Shown: positions 6,475 to 16,341 of the stretch, one piece after another | Layout: every line of letters starts with the position of its first letter | Numbering within the stretch: the first letter of the stretch is position 1 | DNA from: Hydrogenophaga sp. | GTDB taxonomy: Bacteria; Pseudomonadota; Gammaproteobacteria; Burkholderiales; Burkholderiaceae_C | Reading direction: 5' to 3' | NCBI RefSeq assembly: GCF_026125785.1 | Contig: NZ_JAHCKL010000019.1 | Location: forward strand, 1 to 64,000 | DNA length: 64,000 nt | Made by a program: the position numbers and the translations under genes | The notes under the pieces: generated by a model | What the model saw: only the letters and a program-made list of their open reading frames with translations | Told to the model about the DNA's origin: nothing | Databases searched by the model: none

Positions 6475-9218
6475 TGCTTGGACTGACTCTACGGGATGAA
6501 TTTCGGGGCAAGCGCCTCAAAGGGACGGCCATTGAGCTCTCCAACGACTCCAACACCGGCGCGACCCAGATCGCGGCCCGGCAGTTCTTGGAGATTACCT
6601 ACCCCACGCATGATCTGCTGAAGGGCATCGAGGCCGTTGGCCCCAATCAGGGGCGTCCGGTAGTAGTGATCGGTGAGCGCGGCTTGGGTAAGTCGCACTT
6701 GATGGCCGCGCTCTACCATGCCGTCAGCGATGCCACATCGACCGGTGCATGGCTGAGTTCTTGGGCCACTACGCTGGGTGACGCCAACATCGGCAAGATC
6801 GCCTTGCGCGATGGAATGTTGGTCATTGGCGAGAGCTTGCACCGTCAGCGCTACAAATTCCTGTGGGACTTGCTGTTCGAGCGCCATCCTCGTGGCGAGT
6901 TCATCAAAGGCAAGTGGGAAGGTATGGGGTCGGCCAAGACCGATATCCCCTCCGACAAGCTCATCATTGAGCTGCTGGAGCACACGCCGACGATGCTGCT
7001 ACTGGATGAATTCCAGACCTGGTACGACGGCCTGACCAATACCAAGCAGTACCCGTGGAAGAACTGGGCGTTCAACTTTATCCAGATCCTTTCGGAGATT
7101 GCCAAGGAGCGGCCTGATCTGTTGGTGCTCGTGATCTCCGTGCGCAATGGTGGCAGCGATGCCTACCAGCAGGTTCACCGCGTCAATCCGGTGGCCATCG
7201 ACTTCAAGGCGGGTGGCAACGCCGAGCGTATCCAGCAGGATCGTCGGCGGATGTTGTTGCACCGCCTGTTCGACAACCGCCTGCAGATTGCCGACGGCAC
7301 CATTGAATCACTGGTCGCCCAGCACGTCTCGGAATGCTTCCGCCTGCTTGATGTGCCACCCTCCGAACAGGATCGCAAACGCCGCGAGTTCACCGAGTCT
7401 TGGCCTTATGCACCGCACCTGCTGCGTCTGCTTGAGGAGCAGGTGCTGATCGCCACTGACGCGCAGGAAACGCGCGACATGATTCGCATCCTGGCCAATC
7501 TTTACAAGAGCCGGGGCGAAGCCGTTCCCGTGCTCACCGCCGCCGACTTCCGGCTGGATGACGATACCTCGGGCATTGGCGCGCTGTTGGATTCGGTGTC
7601 CAACGAGCACCATCGCACCCTGCGCGAAAAGGCACAGCACAACATCATCTCGGTTACCGAGGCGGTGTACGACCACGCCAACCTTGCGCCACACCTGCAA
7701 GAGATCGTGGGCGCACTGTGGCTGCGGTCGATTGCTGTTGGTAACCTCGCTGGAGCCGATCCGGCCACGCTGCAGGTGGACATCACCCGCAGCAAGCCAG
7801 TGGACAGTAATGCCTTCCAGGTCGAGCTGGCGACGATTGTCGAGAACAGTTTCAACATCCATCAGGATGGCCCGCGTCTGGTCTTCCGTGAGGAAGAAAA
7901 CCCACGTGCCAAATTGATGGCTTGCGCTCGTAACGACAAGTTGTTTACAGATGGCTCCGATCAGGCGCAGCTGGCCAAGCAGGTTCGCTACGTCATCGGT
8001 GGCAGCGACGAGGTCGCCAAAACCTTCCGCGTGATTGCGCTGCCGAAATCTTGGCAGACGGACCCATGGACATCGCTCGACGAAGCCGAGCAGCCCGAGC
8101 GCTGGGACGACCGTTTGCCCGTCCTGGTGCTGCCGGAAGAGCCGGAGAAAGTCGACCAAACGCTGGGGCGTTGGCTCAAGGATCACCTGCAAAAGCGCCG
8201 CAACACCATTCGCTTCCTGCTGCCCAGATCGGGTTCCACCAATGCATTCTTGGATCGAGACTTGCTCATCCTCGCACGTGCCGAAATGAAGGCGCAGGAA
8301 TGGAGCGGCCAGAATCCGGAATACAAAAAGCTGCACAAAGAATTCGAAGGCACACTGCGTGACAACCTGAAGAAACGCTTTGACCGTTTCGCCGTCCTGC
8401 ACCGCTACGATCACCAGAACCCGCAGCAATCCCTGTTCAGTGTCGAGCACCTGAAAAAGCAAGGTGCGCAAATCCCCGAGGGCATCGAGGAAACGCTGGC
8501 CAACGATCTCTTTGTGCCAGAAGACTTCGAAGACCTCGTGCTCGAAGCGGCCTCGGAGAACGCGTCCCTTGGCAAGCTGCTGCGCGAATTGCAGGAGCCA
8601 CGCCCGGCGGGTCAGGACTGCATCCCTTGGCTGGGTGAAACCGCAATGAAGGAGCGCATCCTTCGTCTGTGCGCACGCGGCAAGATCGCCATCAACCTGC
8701 GCAATCTGGAGCATCTGCAAACCCACGCGGGCGAAGACGAGGACACCGCGTGGCGGCGCTTGCGGCCCAAGCTCTCCTACACGGGGCGTCAGCTGGATGA
8801 GGTATTCCTGATGGAGCCCTCGGCGGTGCCTGCCACTGGTGGCACTACGCCGCCCGCGCCGCAGCCGCCTGCTGGTGGAAACGGCGGTGATATCTTTGGC
8901 GGCGGAGGCACGACTACGCCACCCGCCCCACCTGCCGGTGGCGACAACACTCCCGGTACTGGTACATCGCCGAACGGAGGCGACATTTTTGGTGGCGGCA
9001 CAAGCACCACCAAACCGCGCATCCCGCTCTCTAACCCGCCAACCTCGCCGCTCAACCTGATCGGCAAGCTCGAAGGCTGGGGCATTGGCCCGGCCACGCC
9101 CGTGGCAGAAGTCTCGATCAAGGTGTCTGCCGCCACCGGCGCGCAGCTCAGGGAACTGCTCAAGAAACTGCCCGACGGCATGACTTTCGAGCTGAGTCTT
9201 GAGAAGGAGGACAACTGA
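6474..9218 (+). CDS. DUF499 / PglY-like ATPase
   Basis: 914 aa. A P-loop GERGLGKS at residues 67-74 is followed by Walker B MLLLDEFQTW near 175-182, as in DUF499/PglY AAA-type ATPases of Pgl/BREX-like defence loci. The long middle part is helical. Residues about 785-865 form a Pro/Gly/Thr-rich linker with GGDIFGGG present twice, followed by a compact C-terminal domain (LEGWGIGPATPVAEVSIKV). In Pgl systems PglY works with PglZ, whose gene follows here with a TGATG overlap. The assignment to the BREX/Pgl group comes from this ATPase plus its neighbours. Confidence 0.85.
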   Translation: MLGLTLRDEFRGKRLKGTAIELSNDSNTGATQIAARQFLEITYPTHDLLKGIEAVGPNQGRPVVVIGERGLGKSHLMAALYHAVSDATSTGAWLSSWATTLGDANIGKIALRDGMLVIGESLHRQRYKFLWDLLFERHPRGEFIKGKWEGMGSAKTDIPSDKLIIELLEHTPTMLLLDEFQTWYDGLTNTKQYPWKNWAFNFIQILSEIAKERPDLLVLVISVRNGGSDAYQQVHRVNPVAIDFKAGGNAERIQQDRRRMLLHRLFDNRLQIADGTIESLVAQHVSECFRLLDVPPSEQDRKRREFTESWPYAPHLLRLLEEQVLIATDAQETRDMIRILANLYKSRGEAVPVLTAADFRLDDDTSGIGALLDSVSNEHHRTLREKAQHNIISVTEAVYDHANLAPHLQEIVGALWLRSIAVGNLAGADPATLQVDITRSKPVDSNAFQVELATIVENSFNIHQDGPRLVFREEENPRAKLMACARNDKLFTDGSDQAQLAKQVRYVIGGSDEVAKTFRVIALPKSWQTDPWTSLDEAEQPERWDDRLPVLVLPEEPEKVDQTLGRWLKDHLQKRRNTIRFLLPRSGSTNAFLDRDLLILARAEMKAQEWSGQNPEYKKLHKEFEGTLRDNLKKRFDRFAVLHRYDHQNPQQSLFSVEHLKKQGAQIPEGIEETLANDLFVPEDFEDLVLEAASENASLGKLLRELQEPRPAGQDCIPWLGETAMKERILRLCARGKIAINLRNLEHLQTHAGEDEDTAWRRLRPKLSYTGRQLDEVFLMEPSAVPATGGTTPPAPQPPAGGNGGDIFGGGGTTTPPAPPAGGDNTPGTGTSPNGGDIFGGGTSTTKPRIPLSNPPTSPLNLIGKLEGWGIGPATPVAEVSIKVSAATGAQLRELLKKLPDGMTFELSLEKEDN

Positions 9219-10237
9219 TGGCGCTCGATGCAGGAATATTGCAGCGCCTGACTCAAGGCTCCGCTGCGGACGCGTGGCGCTTCATCATCGAACGCACGCT
9301 CGACATCGCCTCACGACCATTGGCAGAGGGCAATGCCCCGGGCGAGGTCATCAAGCGCGACCGCGAGATCGGCGAGCTCGATCTGTTCCTTGCGTCCAGT
9401 GGTTGGGATCTGTGGCGATGCTTCGGACAACCCGAGACCAGCGGCGTGGAACGCACCTCCGACCGCCTTGCGCGTTGGTGGGCCGAGCCGAGTTATGGCA
9501 ACGGTGCTGCCCGCGCCGTGCTGGTTCTGGATGCCTTGAGCCTGCGAGAACTGCCTTGGTTGCTGCAGGGCGCAAAAGAACGCGGCTTCACCCTGCAGGG
9601 CGTCACAGCCACCGCCTCCGAATTGCCCGGCGAAACCAACGAATTTGCCCGTGCAATTGGCTTGTCCAGTCGAAGCCAGTTGCAGGCCAACGGTGGCGGT
9701 TTGGCTCACAAGCTGCAACCGGCGCAGACCGAAACCATCGATCTGCCGTGGAAGGACTGCGAAGGCTTGGTGGGCAGTGCCTCGGGCGCGAAGAACTGGG
9801 TGTTCTGGCATCACTGGCCAGACGCCAAGCTGCACGACTACGGCGCAGGCCAAGGTCTGGAGCTGCTGACCAAAGATGCCGCGCAGCAACTGTCCAGCGA
9901 CGATTTCTGGGCCTTTGTTGAGCGCCTCGCCACTGGACGGCGCTTGGTCATTACCTCGGATCACGGCTACGCCGCCACGGGTTACTTCCCCGATGCCGAT
10001 GGTGAGGTCGCCGCCCATCTCAAGCAGACGTTTTCCAGTGGACGCAGCAAATCGGGTAATGGTGACGCAGGCCCCTTTGTTCCTCCGGTCGCGTTGCAAA
10101 TCGACAGCCCGCACGGCGCTCACCTGTTGGCGCTGGGCCGACGAAAGTGGCGCAGCCAAGGCGGTTACCCGACGCTGACGCATGGCGGCCTCTCGCTGCT
10201 GGAGGTGCTGTCGCCCTTCGTTGAACTATCGAAGTAG
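9218..10237 (+). CDS. compact PglZ-domain protein
   Basis: 339 aa, much shorter than usual PglZ proteins (typically well over 600 aa). It keeps alkaline-phosphatase-superfamily motifs: LVLDALSLRE (Asp105, Ser108), LVITSDHGYAATGYF (Asp248, His249) and LTHGGLSLLEVLSPFVEL (His322) near the C-terminus, the typical PglZ signature order. PglZ is a core component of BREX and Pgl defence. It starts in a TGATG overlap with the PglY-like gene, and the SIR2 gene starts six bases after its stop. It may be a minimal catalytic core with the usual N-terminal extension lost. Confidence 0.8.
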   Translation: MALDAGILQRLTQGSAADAWRFIIERTLDIASRPLAEGNAPGEVIKRDREIGELDLFLASSGWDLWRCFGQPETSGVERTSDRLARWWAEPSYGNGAARAVLVLDALSLRELPWLLQGAKERGFTLQGVTATASELPGETNEFARAIGLSSRSQLQANGGGLAHKLQPAQTETIDLPWKDCEGLVGSASGAKNWVFWHHWPDAKLHDYGAGQGLELLTKDAAQQLSSDDFWAFVERLATGRRLVITSDHGYAATGYFPDADGEVAAHLKQTFSSGRSKSGNGDAGPFVPPVALQIDSPHGAHLLALGRRKWRSQGGYPTLTHGGLSLLEVLSPFVELSK

Positions 10238-10243
10238 GTAGAT

Positions 10244-11320
10244 ATGACAGCCGCCGAATTGCCAGACGATTTTTTCGCAGACATCCAGGGGGTTTTTCGC
10301 AAAACCCCGGTGCTGCTAATCGGGTCTGGCTTTTCCTGCGGCTATGGCCTTCCCGGCATGGGGGCCTTGGCGGAGCACTTGGCAACCGCTGTCCGCGATG
10401 TGCTGTCCACCGATGAGGCAAGGAATACCTGGGCGCAATCAGTCGAAGCGATTAAGGAAAATCTGGAGACTGGCCTGAATGGCATTCCGCTTGGCATGGC
10501 GGAATGGGGAGAGATCGTGTCAGCCCTACGCGGAGAAACCGCGAAGTTGATTCTTGATAGAGCCATTGCAGCAGAGGCAAAGATTCTTGATGAAAAGGTG
10601 GCAGGCGGTCATGCGCCGTCACGTCTCCTGAACCGTTTGTTCAATGGCTCACCGCAAAATGCGGAAAGCATCCACGTCATTACGACCAACTACGATACGT
10701 TGGTGGAATTGTTTTGCGATCTCGCGGAAATTCCTCTGGACACTGGATTCACAGGGCTCCGTCGGCGTAAGCCACGCCCCCGACCACTTTTTCAGACGCA
10801 ATACAGCCGTGTTTTGGTGGCCGACAAACGCCAACAGCAGATCGATCACCGCATCTGTAAAACCGTTCGGCTGTATAAGCCTCATGGCTCGATCAGTTGG
10901 CTGACAACGGACGAGGGGCCATTGGAAGTTCTGAATGATGTTTCCATCGCAGAGCGAGCCATTGTCGTACCCGGCCCGTCAAAGTATCAGGATGCATTAG
11001 TCAACACGCTGTTCGATGCAATGCGTACCGAGATGAATGCGGTACTCGCCAATGCTCAGGCTCTTTTGTGTATCGGATTTGGCTTCAATGACGACCATTT
11101 GCAAGGCGTCATCAAGCGTCGACTGGCCGCAGGCATGCCCGCAATCATTGTCACGCGTGATCCCACCCTAAACATTGAACAACTGCTTGGCGAACACCCT
11201 CACGTGATTGCCGTGTTCAAAGACGGTGACGGGGCGGTTTGTCGCTGGAACGGGAAGGCACTGCGGTCACCAGAGCCGCTCTGGCAGCTTGATGACTTTT
11301 TGAAAAAATTTGTGGAGTGA
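10244..11320 (+). CDS. SIR2-family NAD-binding/NADase-like protein
   Basis: 358 aa. SIR2 motifs in order: LLIGSGFSCGYGLPG (residues 25-38, NAD-binding loop), VITTNYDTLVE (Asn149, Asp151), LYKPHGS (His214, the catalytic His) and LLCIGFGFNDDHL (about 275-286). Defence SIR2 proteins usually consume NAD+ when phage is sensed. The following gene is a HerA-type ATPase, matching the known two-gene SIR2-HerA arrangement. Sampled lines of this gene are about 45-53% GC, against about 65% in pglZ just before, which suggests a different origin. SD-like AGGTAG precedes the ATG. Confidence 0.88.
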   Translation: MTAAELPDDFFADIQGVFRKTPVLLIGSGFSCGYGLPGMGALAEHLATAVRDVLSTDEARNTWAQSVEAIKENLETGLNGIPLGMAEWGEIVSALRGETAKLILDRAIAAEAKILDEKVAGGHAPSRLLNRLFNGSPQNAESIHVITTNYDTLVELFCDLAEIPLDTGFTGLRRRKPRPRPLFQTQYSRVLVADKRQQQIDHRICKTVRLYKPHGSISWLTTDEGPLEVLNDVSIAERAIVVPGPSKYQDALVNTLFDAMRTEMNAVLANAQALLCIGFGFNDDHLQGVIKRRLAAGMPAIIVTRDPTLNIEQLLGEHPHVIAVFKDGDGAVCRWNGKALRSPEPLWQLDDFLKKFVE

Positions 11321-11327
11321 GGCGAGG

Positions 11328-13121
11328 ATGAGCATTTTCAATTTCACCGACGAGCAGTCATTGGGCGAAGTCCGCAGTGTTGAAACCTCGCGGATCACCG
11401 TGCGGGTAACGGACGGTCAGCGCCTGCAAAAAGCGCGCGTCGGTCGATTGGTTGCCATCCAGTCGATGGGGGATGAATGGCTGATTGGCATCATCGAACG
11501 GGTTTGGCGGCACCCGGTGGAACTACCGACGCTGCCCGAAGCTGATCCGCCAGCGGATTTGGTTGGTGTGCCCCAAGAGGAAAACGGCGTGTCGATCAGC
11601 TTGGTCGGCACCTATCGCGCTCGAGACGGGCAACGTAAGGACACCTTCACACGAGCTGTTTTCCTCTTGCCGGAAATCAACCGGTCGGTGTTCCCCATTG
11701 AAGAAAAATCTCTCGAAGACTTCATGGGCATCTTGAGCGCGTCCTCGAAGGCTGACGCAGCAGCCCCGCTCAAGGTCGGCACCTACACCCTGGACGGCAA
11801 GGCCAGCGCCTACATCGATGGCGACAAGCTCTTTCAGCGCCACTCTGCGCTGCTGGGTAGCACTGGTTCGGGAAAATCTTTCACCGTCGCCTCCATCCTT
11901 GAGCAGTCCGCACAACTACCTCACGCGAATATCGTCGTACTCGATTTACATGGCGAGTATTCGAGCATGAAATTCGCGTCGCATTACCGCATCGCAGGCA
12001 TTGGCGACATTAAGACCAAGAAAGACGGCGCGATCTTCCTGCCATTCTGGCTGCTGACCTATGACGAGATGCAATCAGTTTTTGTGGATCGTTCGGGGGA
12101 CAATGCACCCAATCAGGCACTTGCCCTGATGGATTCGGTCGTTGAAATGAAACGTGCTGCCATCAATGCGCTTGGCAAGCCAGAGCTGCTGGAAGGGTTC
12201 ACGGTCGACACACCGGTTCCCTACAAGTTGAATGACTTGGTGGAATCCCTCGACCGAAAAAACGACGAGGTCATTCCCACGGGCGAGGAATACGTCAGCG
12301 GTGCAAAGAAGGGCCAGCCCAAAACCGAAAAAGGCCCATTGAACGGCAAGCTCTCGCGCTTCTTAATTCGCTTGAAAACCAAGATGAACGACCGCCGCTA
12401 TGCGTTCATGTACCAAGCGCCGGAGGAGTACGAGACTTACGAGGCGCTGCACGAACTCGCAAAAAAACTGCTCGGCACGGGCAGCGTCAGCGATGGCGTC
12501 AATCCCGGCATCAAGATCATCGATTTCTCCGAGGTACCCTCGGACATCCTACCGGTGGTGGTGGGCTTGGTCGGGCGTCTGATCTACCAGATCCAGTTCT
12601 GGAGCAGCCCGGGCGAAGACGGTGATGCGCGCCACCCGATTGTCATCGTCTGCGATGAGGCTCACCTGTATTTACCAAGCAGTGCTGCCTCCACCGGGCC
12701 ACTGGAAAAGCGCGCCCTAGAAAACTACGAGCGCATTGCCAAAGAGGGCCGCAAATACGGTGTTGGACTGATGGTGGTTAGTCAACGCCCCTCGGATGTC
12801 AGCACGACCATTCTCAGCCAGTGCAGCAACATCATCAGCCTGCGCCTGGCCAACAAAACCGACCAGGCGGTGGTCAAGCAGCTCTTGCCAGAAAGCCTGG
12901 AGGGGCTGATGGAGGTGCTGCCGACGCTGGACGTAGGCGAGGCTGTGGTGGTCGGTGATGCCACCCTGCTGCCGACCCGCATCAAGATGTCGAAGCCCAA
13001 ACACGAACCGCGCAGTGCAACGATCCCCTTCTGGACCCGCTGGGCTGCGCCCAAGGCAGATGTCGATTTGGTTGCTGCTGTAGAAAACATGCGCAGGCAA
13101 TCCCGCGCACAAGAAGATTAA
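11328..13121 (+). CDS. HerA-type DNA-translocating ATPase (DUF87)
   Basis: 597 aa from ATG 11328, with GAGGCGAGG directly upstream and only seven bases after the SIR2 stop. An N-terminal HAS-like beta-barrel (about 1-120) precedes Walker A GSTGSGKS (177-184), NIVVLDLHGEYSSM, Walker B IVIVCDEAHLYLP, and the arginine-finger/sensor region VVSQRPSDVSTTILSQCSN, all typical of HerA/FtsK-like hexameric translocases. HerA partners of SIR2 form complexes that regulate NAD+ cleavage in known systems. It could also serve as the motor of the DUF499/DUF1156 machinery, since HerA-type ATPases also occur in such loci. Confidence 0.88.
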   Translation: MSIFNFTDEQSLGEVRSVETSRITVRVTDGQRLQKARVGRLVAIQSMGDEWLIGIIERVWRHPVELPTLPEADPPADLVGVPQEENGVSISLVGTYRARDGQRKDTFTRAVFLLPEINRSVFPIEEKSLEDFMGILSASSKADAAAPLKVGTYTLDGKASAYIDGDKLFQRHSALLGSTGSGKSFTVASILEQSAQLPHANIVVLDLHGEYSSMKFASHYRIAGIGDIKTKKDGAIFLPFWLLTYDEMQSVFVDRSGDNAPNQALALMDSVVEMKRAAINALGKPELLEGFTVDTPVPYKLNDLVESLDRKNDEVIPTGEEYVSGAKKGQPKTEKGPLNGKLSRFLIRLKTKMNDRRYAFMYQAPEEYETYEALHELAKKLLGTGSVSDGVNPGIKIIDFSEVPSDILPVVVGLVGRLIYQIQFWSSPGEDGDARHPIVIVCDEAHLYLPSSAASTGPLEKRALENYERIAKEGRKYGVGLMVVSQRPSDVSTTILSQCSNIISLRLANKTDQAVVKQLLPESLEGLMEVLPTLDVGEAVVVGDATLLPTRIKMSKPKHEPRSATIPFWTRWAAPKADVDLVAAVENMRRQSRAQED

Positions 13122-13131
13122 GGACGCTTGA

Positions 13132-16100
13132 ATGGCCACCAAAAAAGAACTACTCGCTCAGGAAGTCGCCAAGGCCGTTGGCGCGGGCAAGACGGTTGCG
13201 CTTGAAACCGTCGACTTCAACGATCCGAACCGTCCCAAGACTTGCTTGGAGGTCGATTTCCCGATCCTGCCTGTCAATCAGGTGGCCATCATTGAAGGTA
13301 ATGCGGGCAAGCCGATTTACCAGATGTCGAAGTGGTGGGCGCGGCGACGTTCCAGTGTGTTCCGTTCGATGTTGATCGCGGCGGCCACCAAGGCTCCGGA
13401 AGACAAGTCGCACGCGGCCAAGCTGGTGTGGGACAACTACTACGCCAACCACCAGAAGAAAGGCGCGTTCAAGCACCTGAAGGTGGCCGACATCTTCATG
13501 GGCGGCGGCACCACGCTGGTGGAAGGCTCGCGTCTCGGCATGCAGATGGTCGGCAACGATCTGAACCCGGTCGCGTGGTTCGTGGTCAAGCAAGAGCTGG
13601 CCAACGTCGATCTGGAACAAGTGAAAAAGCTGCTCGCCGACATCGAGGCCGAGGTCAAGCCGCAGATCATGCCGTACTACTACTGCGACGGCCCGAACGG
13701 CGAAAAGGGAACGTGGACGCACCTATCGACCAAAAAGGTGATGCCCGCCGACTTCGACCCGCTGACCATCCCGCGCGACGAGCGCAAGGACTACCGCTAC
13801 GAAGGCCCGGAGGCCATCTACACCTTCTGGGCCAAGCACGGCCCTTGTCAGGTGACGGGCTGCGGCCATCGCACGCCGATCATGAGCAGCCCGGTGATGG
13901 CGGTGAAGACCATCAGTGTGAAGCACTGGGAGCATTCGTGCAGCAAGTGCAGCGGCGAATTCCACGTTGAGGAAGACGCGGCACGCATGGCCCCGGATGC
14001 GCCACTGTATGTGGCACCGTCCGAACATCCGTTTTCCGTGCTCGACCGCCGGAAGGGCGTGATCTGCCCACATTGCGGTCATACGGCGATGGTCAACCTC
14101 GGGAAGGGCAAGAACAAGAAGGTCGAATTGAGCTTGCTCGTGCATCCGCAATGGTTGGCCGGTTCGCCAAAGCAGGATGCGAATAGTCAGCCTTACGGCG
14201 GCTCGGCGCAGGACGATGTGGCCGCGACCACCAGGTGGGACAGTGAGCGCGCATCCAAGATTCGGCTGCTGGAGGTGCGTGGCACGCTGCCGGAGGAAGT
14301 GACGTGCCCGGAAACGAAGATCACCTTCGCACCGGAAAACGGCACGGTGCCAAAGAAATCGCACTACGCCTGCGCTGCCTGCGGCACGGTGCAGGATGTG
14401 CTGACGACCATCAAGGCGACAGGCAAGACGGGGCCGATGGCCGCCTATGCGGTGCAGGGCTACGCACCCAAGCGCTATGCGGCAGGTAAACCCTACAGTG
14501 GCCGCTTCTTCGCTGCATACGGCACTGCGCACGCTCAGCAATACGACACCGCGTTCGCTGAATGGGAAGCGCGCAAAGATGACGACCTCAAGGACTACTG
14601 GCCGCGCTCTGAACTTCCCTACGGTTTCATGACCCACCATCTGCAAGGTGGCGTCCCGAACCACGGCTTCACCCACTGGTGGACGATGTTCAACCCGCGC
14701 CAGTTGCTGGTGCACACACAACTGCTCAAGGCCATTGTTGAAGTCGGCAACTACGACTGGAAGGTGCGCGAGTATGTGCTAGGCGCTTTCCAGAATTTCT
14801 TGCGCAATCAAAACTCGCTCGCTTTCTGGCACATGAAGCTCGACAAACTGGCTCCAGCCATGTCGAACAGCAACTTTCATCCTAAGAACAATGTGGTTGA
14901 AGTAGGTGTGTTCCCGCCAATGGGCTATGGCCCGTGGTCGTCCACCTATGAAGTTCTATTCAAAGGTGGGGAATGGGCGAAAACTCCGTGGGAGGCAGTG
15001 AGTGCGGAGTACCTAAATCGGCACGCACCGAGCATCGCTGGTGAGGTGTCAGGTAAAAGCGAAAAGGTTTACCCCGGCGATTCCTTGCTAGGCGCAACTA
15101 CGTATCAGGGATCGTCCACCGATCTGGCGCAGCTAGAAAGCGGTAGCCTCGATCTGGTCATCACCGATCCTCCGTTCGGTGGCCTGCTGCACTACTCGGA
15201 GCTGGCCGACTTTTTCTACGTCTGGCTGCGCTTGGCGCTCAAAGGCAAGTACCCAGAAATTTTCAATGCGGAGTACACGCCCAAATCGCTGGAGGCAGTG
15301 GCCAATCGCGCTCGTGAGCCGGAAGATCCGGATGGTTTCTACCAACGCCTGCTCACCCAGTGCTGGCGCGAGGCGCATCGCCTTTTGAAGCCCAGTGGCA
15401 TCTTGGCCTTCACCTTCCACCACAGCGAAGATGAACCGTGGGTGGCGGTGCTGGAGTCCTTGTTTGATGCCGGGTACTACCTCGAAGCGACGTACCCAAT
15501 ACGCTCCGACGAGACCAAGGGTGAAGGCGAGTTCGGCTCCAAGACCATCGAATACGACATCATCCACGTCTGCCGCAAGCGCACCGAAGAACCCAAGCCG
15601 GTGAGCTGGGGCCGCATGCGTCGCGAGGTGATGGCCGATGTGCGTCAGTTGCAGGCCATGCTAGAAAACCACGCCAAGGAGGGCCTGCCCGCCGCAGACA
15701 TTCAGGTGATCCGGCGCGGCAAGGCGCTGGAATATTTCTCTCGCCACTACGGCAAGGTCTATGTCGACGAAGGGCGCACGATTTCGGTCAAGGATGCACT
15801 GGTCGGTATCAACCAGCTCATCGACGAAGACGCCGACAAGGGCAAGGAGCCGCCGCCGGTGAATGCCGAGCCGATGACGCGGCAATTTCTGCGCACCTTC
15901 GGGACCGCGACAGAAATGAAGCGCGACCAATTACAGAAATTCCTGCGCGGCACCATCACCACACCAGATGACTTTGAGCAACGCGGGTGGTGCCGCGAGG
16001 TGAAGAAAGTTGTCACACGCACCAATCCGCTCGATTTCGCCCGCGATTGGTCGGGCAAACACAAGCGCAAGCTTACTTCCGACCTCGATCAGGCCCTGGT

Positions 16101-16341
16101 GCTGATCGGCGCATGTGTCGATGGCAGCGGCATCAATGCCTCGGACACGCTGAAGAACGATAACTTCAAGCCGCACGTGGCGCTCAAGCCGCTGCTGGAA
16201 TGGCTGCAGAAGAACGGCCCGGATCAAACCACCCGCAACGCAGCCTCACGCGCGGTGTCGATCTTCACCACCTGGCAAGCCAGCCAAGCACCCAAGCCTC
16301 TGCAGGCTTCGCTGTTCGATGACGATGGGGAGTATGCGTAA
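13132..16341 (+). CDS. DUF1156 Zn-ribbon adenine-specific DNA methyltransferase (PglX-type)
   Basis: 1069 aa. The N-terminal DUF1156 region has PIYQMSKWWARRRSSVFRSM (about 61-80), then the SAM-binding motif ADIFMGGGTTLVEG (119-132). Zinc-knuckle pairs (CQVTGCGH, CSKCSGE, CPHCGHT, CAACGT) fill the middle. The catalytic motif TDPPFGGLLHYSELADFFY lies near residue 680, followed by ILAFTFHHSEDEPW. This matches the methylase called PglXI in type-3 BREX. It would mark self DNA. It begins ten bases after herA and ends in a TAATG overlap with the next gene. Confidence 0.88.
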   Translation: MATKKELLAQEVAKAVGAGKTVALETVDFNDPNRPKTCLEVDFPILPVNQVAIIEGNAGKPIYQMSKWWARRRSSVFRSMLIAAATKAPEDKSHAAKLVWDNYYANHQKKGAFKHLKVADIFMGGGTTLVEGSRLGMQMVGNDLNPVAWFVVKQELANVDLEQVKKLLADIEAEVKPQIMPYYYCDGPNGEKGTWTHLSTKKVMPADFDPLTIPRDERKDYRYEGPEAIYTFWAKHGPCQVTGCGHRTPIMSSPVMAVKTISVKHWEHSCSKCSGEFHVEEDAARMAPDAPLYVAPSEHPFSVLDRRKGVICPHCGHTAMVNLGKGKNKKVELSLLVHPQWLAGSPKQDANSQPYGGSAQDDVAATTRWDSERASKIRLLEVRGTLPEEVTCPETKITFAPENGTVPKKSHYACAACGTVQDVLTTIKATGKTGPMAAYAVQGYAPKRYAAGKPYSGRFFAAYGTAHAQQYDTAFAEWEARKDDDLKDYWPRSELPYGFMTHHLQGGVPNHGFTHWWTMFNPRQLLVHTQLLKAIVEVGNYDWKVREYVLGAFQNFLRNQNSLAFWHMKLDKLAPAMSNSNFHPKNNVVEVGVFPPMGYGPWSSTYEVLFKGGEWAKTPWEAVSAEYLNRHAPSIAGEVSGKSEKVYPGDSLLGATTYQGSSTDLAQLESGSLDLVITDPPFGGLLHYSELADFFYVWLRLALKGKYPEIFNAEYTPKSLEAVANRAREPEDPDGFYQRLLTQCWREAHRLLKPSGILAFTFHHSEDEPWVAVLESLFDAGYYLEATYPIRSDETKGEGEFGSKTIEYDIIHVCRKRTEEPKPVSWGRMRREVMADVRQLQAMLENHAKEGLPAADIQVIRRGKALEYFSRHYGKVYVDEGRTISVKDALVGINQLIDEDADKGKEPPPVNAEPMTRQFLRTFGTATEMKRDQLQKFLRGTITTPDDFEQRGWCREVKKVVTRTNPLDFARDWSGKHKRKLTSDLDQALVLIGACVDGSGINASDTLKNDNFKPHVALKPLLEWLQKNGPDQTTRNAASRAVSIFTTWQASQAPKPLQASLFDDDGEYA

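Noticed and set aside
7308-8726. 472-codon frame antisense to the DUF499 gene
   Set aside because: GC-rich antisense shadow of a clear gene; no domain.
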